Source: Opitutaceae bacterium TAV5 | Lineage (GTDB): Bacteria; Verrucomicrobiota; Verrucomicrobiia; Opitutales; Opitutaceae | Length of the DNA stretch: 64,000 bases | Reading direction: 5' to 3' | Assembly (NCBI GenBank): GCA_000242935.3 | Contig: CP007053.1 | Location: 2,961,001-3,025,000 of the forward strand | Shown here: positions 43,015-51,107 of the stretch, one piece after another | How the letters are laid out: every line of letters begins with the position of its first letter | How positions within the stretch are numbered: position 1 is the first letter of the stretch | The notes under the pieces: model-generated | What the model saw: the letters and a program-made list of their open reading frames with translations, nothing else | Told to the model about the DNA's origin: nothing | Database searches by the model: none | Program-made: the position numbers and the translations under genes

Positions 43015-43353
43015 GGTTTGCTGCGAGGATGGAAGTGTGTGGCAGGAGGTCGGCTGGTGGCGAAGTGGCGTCGATCAGAAAGTCGAAAATACCTCTCGGG
43101 TGAAAACCGAAAAAACAGGACGCGGATCCATGGCGTTTATGGTGGAAGTCGAAGAATGGCAGATGCGGAGATGATTGCCACGTAAACCTCCGGATGACCG
43201 GAAGACCCGCGCTACGGACGATGGTCGTGAGCCGCATGGATACTGAAGATTGCCGCCTCGTGGTGCGTGGTTTCCGTCAGGGCCTTTGTCCTTGCGCCAG
43301 CGGGTGGCGGTCTTCCAGGCTCTTCCTGTTTTCGGTTCCCTCGTCTTTCTCCC
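43015..43353. other. 339-base divergent gap between regulator remnant and OadG-like gene
   Basis: It contains the operator-like site at 43173-43188 and otherwise no coding frame that I can support. It marks the border between the glycan-cassette region and the core-type genes to the right. Confidence 0.4.
43173..43188. promoter_or_regulatory. Near copy of the operator-like core (GATTGCCACGTAAACC)
   Basis: Differs at two positions from GGTTGCCATGTAAACC found at 32169 and 40508. Located 159 bases upstream of the GntR remnant start. The flanking bases are only partly similar to the 36-base element. Confidence 0.45.
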
Positions 43354-43827
43354 ATGTCCTCCTCCCTGTTGCTTGCTTTCCAGGCTCATCTCTCCGGTGC
43401 CGCGGAGCTGCCCGGCATTTCGTTTAACAGCCTTGTGGTTGTGTCCGGCGTGCTCGCTGCGATCCTGGCGCTGCCGGTTTTGCAGGACCGGCTCTTCGGC
43501 TGGCAACGGTCCGGCGGGCCGGTCGCCGCCACCCGGTGGCCGGCAATGTCACCTGCGGTGGTCGCCTGCGCCGCCGAAGCCGCTTCGCAGGTCGCGTCCA
43601 CCGTATCCGCTCCCGCTCCCCGGGCGGAGTCATCGGGTGATGACCGCGACCGGAGCGAGGTCATCCCGGAAACGCATATGACGCTCATCGCGGCGGCGGT
43701 CGCCAACGCGTTCGGCCGGCGGGCCCGCATCCGTTCGGTGACGCACGACTACAACAGGAGCATCGAATCCCGCCAGTGGGCTCACGAAGGCCGGCGGGAT
43801 ATTTTTGCATCGCACCGCATCCGCTAG
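43354..43827 (+). CDS. OadG-like small membrane protein (sodium-pump decarboxylase gamma-type)
   Basis: Protein of about 157 aa. A single transmembrane helix (SLVVVSGVLAAILALPVLQ) is followed by an Ala/Pro-rich linker and a C-terminal motif: HMTLIAAAVANAFGRRARIR and then WAHEGRRDIFASHRIR. In OadG-related proteins the same pattern of one TM helix, a flexible linker and a short C-terminal helix with WxxxGRRxxxxSHR is seen. In the classical system the gamma subunit stabilises the membrane decarboxylase complex, but no alpha or beta subunit is encoded here, so the role is unknown. I chose the ATG at 43354. It precedes the chelatase gene by about 100 bases on the same strand. Confidence 0.65.
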   Translation: MSSSLLLAFQAHLSGAAELPGISFNSLVVVSGVLAAILALPVLQDRLFGWQRSGGPVAATRWPAMSPAVVACAAEAASQVASTVSAPAPRAESSGDDRDRSEVIPETHMTLIAAAVANAFGRRARIRSVTHDYNRSIESRQWAHEGRRDIFASHRIR

Positions 43828-43930
43828 CGCGCCTTGCCTTCGCCTGCCTCTCCGGGCGGCCAGGCCGGCCGGAAACGTGTGTCTGCGGAAAGTTGCGCCG
43901 GTCCGGGTCCGGAGTATTACCAAGGCGTTC

Positions 43931-44866
43931 ATGATGCCTGCCGCCACGACTGCCGCTTCCGCCGTTTCCGCCCTCCCTGCGGATGTCTGTTTCCTCTTCG
44001 ACAACGGGTCGTTGCGGGCGGAGGCAACGCGATCGTTGCGGGCGCTGGCAGGCGCGCTGGAGCGGCGGATCGGCGTGCGCGTCGAGGCCGTGTCGCTGCT
44101 GCACTCGGATGGCGTGCCCGCGGAGGAGCTGGACGGAGAACCGGCACGCTTGCTGGAGCCGGCGCTGGGCGCGTTTTTGCAAAAAAACCCGGCGGCGCAT
44201 GCGGTGACGCTCCCCCTGTTTTTCGGCCCGAGCGGGGCGGTGACGGGTTACTGGCCGGGCCGGCTGAAACCGCTGCTGGACCGCTTCCCGGCTGCGCGTG
44301 TCACGCGTGCGCGCTGGCTGGTCGATACGGACCGGCCGGGCGGCGACGCGCCTGAGATCGTGGCCATCCTCGCCGACCGCGTGCGCGCCGTGACGCGGGC
44401 GAAAGGGCTGACGCGCCCGCAGGTGCTGCTGGTCGATCACGGCACGCCGCGGCGCGGGGTGACCGCCGTGCGCAACCTGCTGGGCGCGGAGCTTGCGAAG
44501 ACGCTGGCGGACGAATGCGCGCCGGCGGGCGTCGGCGTGGCTTCGATGGAACGGCGCGACGGAGACCATTACGATTTTAACGAACCGCTGCTGGAGCGCG
44601 CGTTGCGCACGCCGCCGTTCGATCGCGGCGATGTGGTCGTTGCGCTGCAGTTTCTTTCGCCCGGGCGGCATGCCGGCGCGGGCGGGGACATCGCGACCCT
44701 CTGCCGGGAGGCCGAGGCGGATGCCGCCGCCCGGGCAGGCGGGGGCGGCGACAGCCGCCACTTGCGGACGCACATGACGGAAACGATCTCCGGCGACCCG
44801 CGTCTGGTCGAGGTGCTGGCGCGGCGGGTGGCGGAAGCCTGCGGGCTTCCGCAGTTCAGGGTTTAG
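43931..44866 (+). CDS. CbiX/SirB-type sirohydrochlorin chelatase
   Basis: Protein of about 311 aa with the two-half layout of CbiX-type chelatases, which insert Co2+ or Fe2+ into sirohydrochlorin. Visible motifs are FFGPSGAVTGYWPGRL in the first half, and LVDHGTPRRGVTAVRNLLG with QFLSPGRHAGAGGDI in the second half. The His and the GxGGDI region fit the family's metal-binding and active-site loops. It is longer than single-domain SirB, consistent with a fused double domain. The ATG at 43931 is preferred over the longer frame from 43805. A sulfite reductase hemoprotein that needs siroheme is encoded at 58940-60877, so iron chelation for siroheme is a reasonable role. Cobalt cannot be excluded. 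Confidence 0.72.
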   Translation: MMPAATTAASAVSALPADVCFLFDNGSLRAEATRSLRALAGALERRIGVRVEAVSLLHSDGVPAEELDGEPARLLEPALGAFLQKNPAAHAVTLPLFFGPSGAVTGYWPGRLKPLLDRFPAARVTRARWLVDTDRPGGDAPEIVAILADRVRAVTRAKGLTRPQVLLVDHGTPRRGVTAVRNLLGAELAKTLADECAPAGVGVASMERRDGDHYDFNEPLLERALRTPPFDRGDVVVALQFLSPGRHAGAGGDIATLCREAEADAAARAGGGGDSRHLRTHMTETISGDPRLVEVLARRVAEACGLPQFRV

Positions 44867-44975
44867 GGTTTTGTATTAACGTCCGGAATACGCTACGCTT
44901 GTCTCCCGTATGAATGAAAGGCTCTGAGAACCTGAACTCTGAACCCTAAACCCCAAACTTTGAACTCTGTAACCC

Positions 44976-44997
44976 CCCGGCGCCGCAGGGCGCCGGG
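44976..44997. terminator. GC-rich hairpin between convergent genes
   Basis: A perfect 9-bp stem (44976-44984 with 44989-44997) with loop GCAG lies directly before the stop codon of the DUF2752 gene and downstream of the chelatase gene. There is no clear T run, so it may act for both directions or be only structural. An inverted repeat with AACCCTAAACCC also lies in this gap. Confidence 0.4.
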
Positions 44998-45528
44998 TTA
45001 CGGCGCCAGCGCGGTGAACGGCTCCCACGGCAGGTTGCGGAGCACGGCGAACGTGATGCCGATGCCGAGCAGCCACCAGGCAGTCGAGGCCGGCAAGGGA
45101 GGAGGCCGCCAGCGGTTGTGACGAAGCGCGTGCCACCCCGGGCGGAGCAGCACGATTGCGGCGACCAGCAGGACGGGCAGGCCGAGGAGGTTGTGGCTGA
45201 AGGCGGCGCGCCACTGGCCGTGCAGAAGCGCATGCAGGGCGCGCGTGATGCCGCAGCCGGGGCAGTACCAGCCGGTCGCCCGGTTAAAGACACAGGGGAA
45301 ATACAGGCTGCCGGGGCCGGGCGGGCGAAACCACAGGGAAACCGCTCCGCCCAGGGCCGCCACCAGGGCGGCAAGGGCGAGAGTCCGCGGAGCGGACGCG
45401 ATGGCTGACAGACGCGACAGACGGGAAACCGCTCCGGCATGCGGCGGTTGCGAGCCGCCGCCGCCAGCGACCGGACCGGAGCCGGGAACCGGAGGCGGAG
45501 TGGTCACCTGCCGTTTTCCGGGGTTCAT
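44998..45528 (-). CDS. DUF2752 membrane protein
   Basis: Membrane protein of about 176 aa. After a Pro/Gly-rich N-terminus there are three hydrophobic segments (TLALAALVAALGGAVSLWF, LLGLPVLLVAAIVLL, AWWLLGIGITFAVL). The hallmark motif is CVFNRATGWYCPGCGITRAL, with two Cys in CPGCG, followed by ALLHGQWRAAFSHN. DUF2752 has no known function; the CPGCGxTR motif may be a metal site. It starts 8 bases after the stop of the GYF-CD225 gene on the same strand, so the two form an operon. This neighbourhood is often seen in Bacteroidetes and related phyla. I chose the ATG at 45528 from spacing and composition. Confidence 0.8.
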   Translation of the reverse strand: MNPGKRQVTTPPPVPGSGPVAGGGGSQPPHAGAVSRLSRLSAIASAPRTLALAALVAALGGAVSLWFRPPGPGSLYFPCVFNRATGWYCPGCGITRALHALLHGQWRAAFSHNLLGLPVLLVAAIVLLRPGWHALRHNRWRPPPLPASTAWWLLGIGITFAVLRNLPWEPFTALAP

Positions 45529-45536
45529 TCCGGGGT

Positions 45537-46178
45537 TCAGAACCGGCCGAGGCCGGACAGGCCGCCGCCCACTACGGCAAAGAGGCTCCATAACGCGCCG
45601 ACAACCAGGCCGACGCCGGCGGAGATCCATGCCCACATCTTGGCCTTGCGGGCCGCATCCTCCGCTCCGGCGTAGTCGCCGCTGGCGTATTTGGAATCGA
45701 CCTGCGTGGCGAAGATGATCGCCGGGATGCCGAAGGGTATGCAGCAGAACAGGGTAACCAGAATGGCCCACACGAGATTGTTGGCGGGTTTGGGCGGGCG
45801 GCGCGAGGTCTGCCCGGCGGAGGCGCCGGCAACGGGCGGGCGGACGTGGCTGCCGTGCCCGGTGGCCGGCCGGGGGCGAAGGGTGAGCGGCGTGGCTCCG
45901 GGTTCGTCTCCGCTTTCGCCGGCCTGGGCCGGATTGTTGATTTCCGGGATGGCGGCGATGTCGGGGAGCGAGGGCAGGTCGGGCAAGGCGGGCGCGGCGT
46001 CGCCGGTCATCGGGGGCGGGGAAGCCGGGAGGATTTCGGCGAGCGTTTTCCAGGCGGGCATGCCCTCTTTCCAGACGAAGTCGCCTGACCGGAGTTCACC
46101 CCGCTGATACAGGGCAATGATTTCCTCGAGTGTCCAGACGCCGATTTCCTGACCATCACGACCTACGCGGTATTTCAT
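45537..46178 (-). CDS. GYF-domain and CD225/dispanin-like membrane protein
   Basis: Protein of 213 aa. The N-terminal ~52 residues form a GYF_2 domain (YRVGRDGQEIGVWTLEEI, FVWKEGMPAWKTLAE). A Pro-rich disordered linker follows. The C-terminal ~70 residues are a CD225 (interferon-induced transmembrane protein-like) domain: NLVWAILVTLFCCIPFGIPA, then VDSKYASGDYAGAEDAARKA and a second helix, WAWISAGVGLVVGALWSLF. CD225 domains usually place one re-entrant and one full helix in the membrane. In bacteria the role is not settled; GYF may bind proline-rich peptides. It is the upstream gene of the DUF2752 pair. Confidence 0.85.
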   Translation of the reverse strand: MKYRVGRDGQEIGVWTLEEIIALYQRGELRSGDFVWKEGMPAWKTLAEILPASPPPMTGDAAPALPDLPSLPDIAAIPEINNPAQAGESGDEPGATPLTLRPRPATGHGSHVRPPVAGASAGQTSRRPPKPANNLVWAILVTLFCCIPFGIPAIIFATQVDSKYASGDYAGAEDAARKAKMWAWISAGVGLVVGALWSLFAVVGGGLSGLGRF

Positions 46179-46331
46179 GGCCGGAGACGAAAACGGATTA
46201 TCGGGCCCGGCGGAATCCTGAAATGCGCAAATACCACCGGGGGATTGCCGGCGCACGTTTGGGGAAAACAGGGCCCGAGCGACGGATTGACTCCCCGCCC
46301 CGGCATCCAGGAACATCCCGCCCGTATCTTG

Positions 46332-46739
46332 ATGCGAACATCGTTTTCCAGATGGCAGGTATGGATGAGCGTGATCACGCTCGTCGCGACGCTGTTTGCG
46401 GTTTTCGAGCACGAGGACCTCATCCTGCAAGGGGAGGGGGGCTCCCCGGCCGAGGCCGTTGCCGGCACCCTCCCGGCTCCGCAACCGGCCAGCGCGGCCT
46501 GGCCCGCCGTCGGCGATATCGCCATCGAGGAAAACACCACCCGCGACAGCGGCACCCACGGGGTTTTTCATGCGAAAAAGAGCCCCGTTTCCCTGGCCGC
46601 GCCGGCACGCGAACTGCCCGGCTGGCTGACGCCTCCGCTCGACCGCGCCACGCGCGTGCGGCGGGTTGCCCGCGCCGGTGATCGCGAGCCGGCGCCGGTC
46701 CGGGACCGGATTGTCGGCATCGTGGTGCTGCGGCTTTAG
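46332..46739 (+). CDS. Hypothetical protein with N-terminal membrane helix
   Basis: Frame of 135 codons starting at the ATG at 46332. Residues about 8-26 (WQVWMSVITLVATLFAVFE) form a plausible membrane segment or uncleaved signal, after which the protein is Ala/Pro-rich and ends ARAGDREPAPVRDRIVGIVV plus a short tail. I recognise no domain. The codon usage fits a real gene, and it ends about 180 bases before the TerC-fusion gene on the same strand. It is divergent from the GYF-CD225 gene. It may be real, but a random frame cannot be excluded. Confidence 0.45.
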   Translation: MRTSFSRWQVWMSVITLVATLFAVFEHEDLILQGEGGSPAEAVAGTLPAPQPASAAWPAVGDIAIEENTTRDSGTHGVFHAKKSPVSLAAPARELPGWLTPPLDRATRVRRVARAGDREPAPVRDRIVGIVVLRL

Positions 46740-46917
46740 CCTTCGGGGCTTCTCCCGGCTGCCGCCACGGAAGGGTGACGTTCCCCGTTGCCCGGCGCGC
46801 ATCAGCGCGTCCCTCCGCCGGTCCCGTGCGGCGAGGCGGGTATCCGTTTGCCGGTGACATCCCCGTCGCCGTTCCTGTCCGCGTTTTCCCGAATGTCTGT
46901 TCCATCACCGTTTTTCC

Positions 46918-48885
46918 ATGATCAATGAAACCATCGCCCTGTGGGGCGGCTTTACCCTTTTTATCGTCGCCATGCTGGCGCTCGATCTCGGCGTCTTCCA
47001 GCGGCGCCCTCACGTCATCTCCATGAAAGAGGCGCTCGCCTGGTTCGGCGTGTGGACCGGCCTCGCCCTCCTCTTCAATCTCGGCATCCTGCTCTTCCAC
47101 GAACGCGGCGGGCAGGCCGCGCTGGAATTCTTTACCGGCTTTCTCGTCGAGAAATCCCTGAGTATCGACAACATTTTCGTTTTCCTGCTCATCTTCAGCT
47201 TCTTCCACGTTCCCCAAGTCTACCAGCACAAGGTGCTATTCTGGGGCATCGTCGGCGCGATCATCCTGCGCGTGGCCTTTATCCTCGGCGGGCTCGCCCT
47301 GCTCGAACGCTTCCACTGGACGATCTACCTTTTCGGCGGATTCCTCCTCTTCACCGGCATCAGCATGATGCGGAAAAAGGAATCGAAATTCGAACCCGGC
47401 AACAACCGGATCATCCGCCTCTTCCGGCGCTTTTTCCCGGTCGCCGAGCGTTACGACGGCAACCGCTTCTTCACCCGCCTGCCCGCCGATGGCGACGCCG
47501 GGACCGGCAACGGCAACGGCGCTGGCGGCAAGGCCGGCCGGCTGGCCGCCACGCCGCTGTTCGTGGTGCTGCTGGCCGTCGAATCGTCGGACATCATTTT
47601 CGCGGTCGATTCCATCCCGGCGATCTTCGCCATCACGGGTGATCCGTTCATCGTCTACACGTCCAACATCTTTGCGATGCTCGGCCTGCGCGCGCTCTAT
47701 TTCGCCGTGTCCGGGTTCATGCGGATGTTCCACTTCCTGCACTACGGGTTCGCGTCGATCATCCTGATCCTCGGCGTGAAAATGCTGCTGGCCGATGTGT
47801 ACAAGGTGCCGGTGGGCATCTCGCTCGTATTGATCGTCGTGATACTGCTCGTGTGCGTGATCGTGTCGCTGCTGCGTCCGCGCCACGACGACCTCAAGAT
47901 GCTGTTCGAGCGGCCCGAACGGCTCGGGCTGCTGCCGTTTCGCCGGCTGCTGCTGATCGAGAACATCGTGGATCTCGGGGACATCCGCGTGCGCGATTCG
48001 ATGCGCCGCCGCAGCGGCGTGCGCTCCGTGCGGCTCGACCTGCCGTGGGCGGACAACCTGGCGATGATCCGGGAAACCCGGTTCTCGCGTTATCCGCTGG
48101 TGGAAAACCCCGGCGCCCGGCCCGTCGGTTCGCTCCACGTCAAGGATCTGTTCCAGTGCTTCACCGCCGCCGGCCCGGGGCAACCGCCGCTTCCGCCCGC
48201 GGCCGGCGAATTGCGAACGCTCGCCCGCCCCTGCCTGGAACTGGCGGAGGATTCTCCGCTCGAGGACGCCCTCGCCCGTTTCCAGCGCAGCTACAATCAC
48301 CTCGCGGTGGTCCTGGACGCCCGCGGCGAATGGACGGGCATCCTCACCATCGAGGACGTGCTCGAGGAGCTCGTCGGAAAGATCGGCGACGAATTCGACA
48401 CGGCCCGCAGCGGCCGGTTTGTCTCGATGGCCGACGCGATCACGCCCGGCCGCGTCGTTTTCGGCGTCCGCGGCACCAGCCTGCGCGATGCGGTGAAAGA
48501 CATCTTCGCCCACGTCGCCGACGCCGAGCTGCCGTTGCCCGGCCGCGAGATTCTCACCGCCGTCCTCGAACGCGAGGACGCCATGCCGACCTGGCTGGGC
48601 AAGGGCCTCGCGATCCCGCACTGCCGCCTCGACAGCCTGGAAAACCCCGTGCTGCTTTTCGGCCGTTCGGATGAAGGCGTGCCCGTGGAAAACTCCGGCG
48701 AGCGCGTGGAGCTGATTTTCCTGCTGCTCACGCCCGGCGGCATGGCCCGGCTCCAGCCGCGCCTGCTGGCGGACATCGTCGGGCTGATCGAAAGCGACTA
48801 CGTCACCGAACGCCTGCACAAGGCCGACAATCCCGCGGAAGTCATCGAAGCCATTCGCGACGGCCAGCAGATCGTGCTGGACTGA
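46918..48885 (+). CDS. TerC-family membrane protein fused to CBS pair and PTS EIIA-like domain
   Basis: Membrane protein of 655 aa made of three parts. Residues about 1-320 are a TerC/Alx-type integral domain with about 8 helices and the conserved acidic motifs LVEKSLSIDNIFVFLL and AVESSDIIFAVDSIPAIFAI, linked in the family to Mn2+ export or tellurite resistance. Residues about 350-490 are a CBS domain pair (VRDSMRRRSGVRSV, RYPLVENPGARPVGSLHVKD, NHLAVVLDARGEWTGILTIE). Residues about 510-655 resemble PTS EIIA of the fructose/mannitol type, with GLAIPHCRL (His near 568) at the place of the phosphorylated His. TerC-CBS fusions are known; the added EIIA domain is unusual. It could sense energy or PTS state and gate metal flux. 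The ATG at 46918 starts a normal TerC N-terminus. It has no obvious cotranscribed partner. Confidence 0.88.
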   Translation: MINETIALWGGFTLFIVAMLALDLGVFQRRPHVISMKEALAWFGVWTGLALLFNLGILLFHERGGQAALEFFTGFLVEKSLSIDNIFVFLLIFSFFHVPQVYQHKVLFWGIVGAIILRVAFILGGLALLERFHWTIYLFGGFLLFTGISMMRKKESKFEPGNNRIIRLFRRFFPVAERYDGNRFFTRLPADGDAGTGNGNGAGGKAGRLAATPLFVVLLAVESSDIIFAVDSIPAIFAITGDPFIVYTSNIFAMLGLRALYFAVSGFMRMFHFLHYGFASIILILGVKMLLADVYKVPVGISLVLIVVILLVCVIVSLLRPRHDDLKMLFERPERLGLLPFRRLLLIENIVDLGDIRVRDSMRRRSGVRSVRLDLPWADNLAMIRETRFSRYPLVENPGARPVGSLHVKDLFQCFTAAGPGQPPLPPAAGELRTLARPCLELAEDSPLEDALARFQRSYNHLAVVLDARGEWTGILTIEDVLEELVGKIGDEFDTARSGRFVSMADAITPGRVVFGVRGTSLRDAVKDIFAHVADAELPLPGREILTAVLEREDAMPTWLGKGLAIPHCRLDSLENPVLLFGRSDEGVPVENSGERVELIFLLLTPGGMARLQPRLLADIVGLIESDYVTERLHKADNPAEVIEAIRDGQQIVLD

Positions 48886-48902
48886 CGGCAGGAGGCGACG
48901 AC

Positions 48903-48990
48903 GGGGCACGGGCTTTCAGCCCGTGATTCCGGGGGGGGGGGACGCTTGCGGCGCGGAGCGCCGTCCACGGGCAAGGATGCCCGTGCCACT
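48903..48990. repeat. Two-unit REP-like palindromic repeat
   Basis: First unit GCACGGGCTTTCAGCCCGTG (with ATTCCGG after it) and second unit CCACGGGCAAGGATGCCCGT (then GCCAC), separated by about 40 bases including a run of G. The same two units, with paired substitutions, occur inside the element at 58761-58899. It lies between TerC-fusion and peroxiredoxin genes. Confidence 0.75.
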
Positions 48991-49007
48991 TTACTGCCGC
49001 CGCTCTC

Positions 49008-49529
49008 TCACGAATCCTTGATAAACTCGAGGATCACTTCGGCCTGCCTGGTGGTGGTGCCCTTGTGGTCGGCGTAGACGATCTTGCCGTCTTTGTTGAT
49101 CAGGTAGGCCTGGCGGCTGGCGCGGCCGCCGGCGGGCTGGCCAAAAGCCTGGGCAACCTGCTTGTCGGTGTCGGCGAGCAGCGTGTACGGGAGATGGTTT
49201 TCTTCCTTGAAGCGCCGCTGGGTCTCCACGTCGTCGGTGCTCACTCCGATAATGGCGACGCCCTTGGCGGCGAGCGCTTCGTAACCGTCGCGCAACGAGC
49301 AGCTCTGCGCGGTGCATCCGCCGGTGAACGCCTTCGGGTAAAAAAACACCAGCGTGTATTTGTTTCCCGAGTACACATCGGCCAGGGCAAGCGTGGTGCC
49401 GGCCTGGGTGGTGGCGGAGATTTGCGGAGCGGGGGAGCCGACATCGAGAGGTTCGGCCGGCAGAGAGGAGGTGGACATGGCGAGAAGGAGGGCGGTGACG
49501 ACGCCGGTGAGGCGGCAGTTGAGTTTCAT
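49008..49529 (-). CDS. Peroxiredoxin (AhpC/TSA, BCP type), exported
   Basis: Thiol peroxidase of 173 aa. A signal peptide (VVTALLLAMSTSSLPAE) precedes a thioredoxin-fold domain. The peroxidatic Cys is in YPKAFTGGCTAQSCSLRD (C72), with the resolving Cys five residues later (C77), the classical Q/BCP arrangement. Further marks are IIGVSTDDVETQRRF and YTLLADTDKQVAQAFGQ. The signal peptide suggests that it protects the periplasm, which is less common than the cytoplasmic form. I chose the ATG at 49529. No redox partner gene is adjacent. Confidence 0.9.
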   Translation of the reverse strand: MKLNCRLTGVVTALLLAMSTSSLPAEPLDVGSPAPQISATTQAGTTLALADVYSGNKYTLVFFYPKAFTGGCTAQSCSLRDGYEALAAKGVAIIGVSTDDVETQRRFKEENHLPYTLLADTDKQVAQAFGQPAGGRASRQAYLINKDGKIVYADHKGTTTRQAEVILEFIKDS

Positions 49530-49710
49530 GGTGTTTCGGAAGGACGGGAGGACAGGAGGCATCGCGCTGTGGCAGTGGATGCCCGTTGCGGAGTGCTGAT
49601 CGGGAATGAAGGCCCGTCTGCCCGTTTTCGCAAACGGGGAGCCACGATCCCGCACGAAGCCGGCATGCCCGTGCTGCACACCGGGAGCCGGAGGCCGGTT
49701 CGCCCCGGGC

Positions 49711-49751
49711 AAAAACAGGGCGCCCGTCCGCCTGTGACGGCGAACGGGCGC
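49711..49751 (-). terminator. Probable Rho-independent terminator
   Basis: An 8-bp stem (49720-49727 with 49744-49751) plus an inner CCG/CGG stem is followed, on the minus strand, by a run of five T (49711-49715). It lies downstream of the small gene at 49814 and probably ends its transcript. Confidence 0.55.
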
Positions 49752-49813
49752 GAGCGTGTCACATTGTCCCGGATTCCGGCGACCGGTCTCTTCCCGGAGC
49801 GGTCGCGGACCGG

Positions 49814-50035
49814 TCAGTAACCGAGTTCTTCCGGCAGATGCAGCGGCGCGGAAAAGCCCGGCGACGAAAACCCGGCCGAAGGCATTTCCGGCTCGGGTTC
49901 GGGCACCAGCAGAATCGGGATATCCTCTTCGGGTGTGTCGTGAACATGGAGCCCGAGATGGACCAGAAGGTTTCCCGAAAGCGCCTTGTGGGCGCCCCAG
50001 TGCAGACGGTGTGATGACAATAAAGATGCAGACAT
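49814..50035 (-). CDS. Small unknown protein
   Basis: Frame of 73 codons, with Met at 50035. It reads SSHRLHWGAHKALSGNLLVH, then HDTPEEDIPILLVPEPEPEM and ends HLPEELGY. The acidic Pro/Glu stretch and His-rich start are unusual; no family is recognised. A good terminator lies about 60 bases after its stop and supports it being transcribed. No clear Shine-Dalgarno precedes the Met, and a longer frame starts at 50140. It may form a pair with the exported protein at 50168. Confidence 0.45.
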   Translation of the reverse strand: MSASLLSSHRLHWGAHKALSGNLLVHLGLHVHDTPEEDIPILLVPEPEPEMPSAGFSSPGFSAPLHLPEELGY

Positions 50036-50167
50036 GACAATAACAGCAGTTGATTCAGGTTTTCCTGATTTGGTTGTTGCGGGCCGACGCATGCGCGGAA
50101 ACCGGCCGTGAGACATTCCGTCATCGGCTCTCTTCCGCAAATCCCTGCGCCAGCCAGGAGTCCGGTT

Positions 50168-50527
50168 TCAGGCCATGTGCGGCGGGCCCCGGATCGGGCG
50201 CCCGGCGAGCAGGGTGAGAGCCGGCGTTTCTGTCGGCCGGAAGACCAGCCGCCCCAGACAGACGAGGTCCGGAAAGAGCCGGCCCGGCGCCGCCTCGGCG
50301 AACAGCAGCAGGGCGGCCGGCGGAGACTTGGCCTTCGCGCATTTCGAGCATTTCCCGGCCTTGGCCAGGCACGTGTCGCTGTCCGACAACGTGGCGGCCA
50401 GCGACATCTGGCCGGGCAGCACCGGCGATGTCTGCCGGTCCGTTTCCACGACATCCGCCCGCGCCTGGGACAAGACCAGCGCAACGGCGATCCAGAGGAT
50501 GCAGAGACTGCTCCGACGGATGTTCAT
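50168..50527 (-). CDS. Small exported Cys-rich protein
   Basis: Protein of 119 aa with a signal peptide (LCILWIAVALVLSQARA) and a mature part containing CLAKAGKCSKCAKAKS, three Cys within twelve residues, then hydrophobic AALLLFAEAAPGRLFPDLVC and a final ALTLLAGRPIRGPPHMA. Such a Cys and Lys cluster could bind a metal, and the general shape resembles small proteins found near metal-efflux genes, but I recognise no family. I chose the ATG at 50527. It lies in front of the small gene at 49814, with about 130 bases between them. Confidence 0.6.
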   Translation of the reverse strand: MNIRRSSLCILWIAVALVLSQARADVVETDRQTSPVLPGQMSLAATLSDSDTCLAKAGKCSKCAKAKSPPAALLLFAEAAPGRLFPDLVCLGRLVFRPTETPALTLLAGRPIRGPPHMA

Positions 50528-50688
50528 GCCTTGTCCATCAGCATAATCGATGCCATTGCCGTCGCAGTCTCCTGTCTGGCAGGCAGTTATGCCATGTTTC
50601 TTCTGGACGGTTTTCCCGGAAGAAGATAATCTGATGCAGATGCCCGACGCATGGCGGCGGGGGCGCATTTCTTCCGCCCGCCGCTCCT

Positions 50689-51105
50689 TTACCCTGCCAG
50701 GCCGGCCGCCAGTTCGCGGATGCGGGCGCGGGCGCCGGCGAGGCCGTTGCGGCGCGTCGGCGTGAGATCGCGCAAGAGGCCGAGTTGTTCGAGCACGTCC
50801 GGTTCGGTGGCTGCGGCATCTTCCGGCGTGGCTCCGTCGTAAACCTCGCAGAGCAACGCGACGAGCCCCCTGACCAGCGGCGAATCCGCGTCGCTGCGCA
50901 GGCGCAGCCGCCCGCCGTCGCCGCGCGCGGCGACGATCCAGACGGCGGATACGCAGGCCGTCACGCGGTTGGCCTCGACGCGTTCGCTCTCTCCCAGCGG
51001 CGGCAGCCGGCGCGCCCGGTCCACGACGGCGGCGAGGCGCTCCTGCGCGTTTTCGATGATGCCGAGATCCTCGACGAGCCGGGCCTGTTTGCTGGCGACC
51101 GTCAT
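50689..51105 (-). CDS. sufE: SufE-type sulfur acceptor protein
   Basis: Cytoplasmic protein of 138 aa. In iron-sulfur cluster assembly SufE takes the persulfide from SufS cysteine desulfurase and passes it on. Family marks: the active Cys in VTACVSAVWIV (about residue 50), RLRSDADSPLVRGLVALLCE, YDGATPED and LRDLTPTRRNGLAGARARI. The Cys context (usual form: GCQSxVW) is slightly altered. The start ATG at 51105 lies two bases after the stop of the aldo/keto reductase gene, so both are in one operon. No sufS or sufBCD genes are in the window. Confidence 0.88.
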   Translation of the reverse strand: MTVASKQARLVEDLGIIENAQERLAAVVDRARRLPPLGESERVEANRVTACVSAVWIVAARGDGGRLRLRSDADSPLVRGLVALLCEVYDGATPEDAAATEPDVLEQLGLLRDLTPTRRNGLAGARARIRELAAGLAG

Positions 51106-51107
51106 GC

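Noticed and set aside
46740-46917. A manganese (yybP-ykoY) riboswitch ahead of the TerC-fusion gene
   Set aside because: Such riboswitches often precede TerC genes, but I could not find the conserved motif or a matching stem arrangement in these 178 bases.
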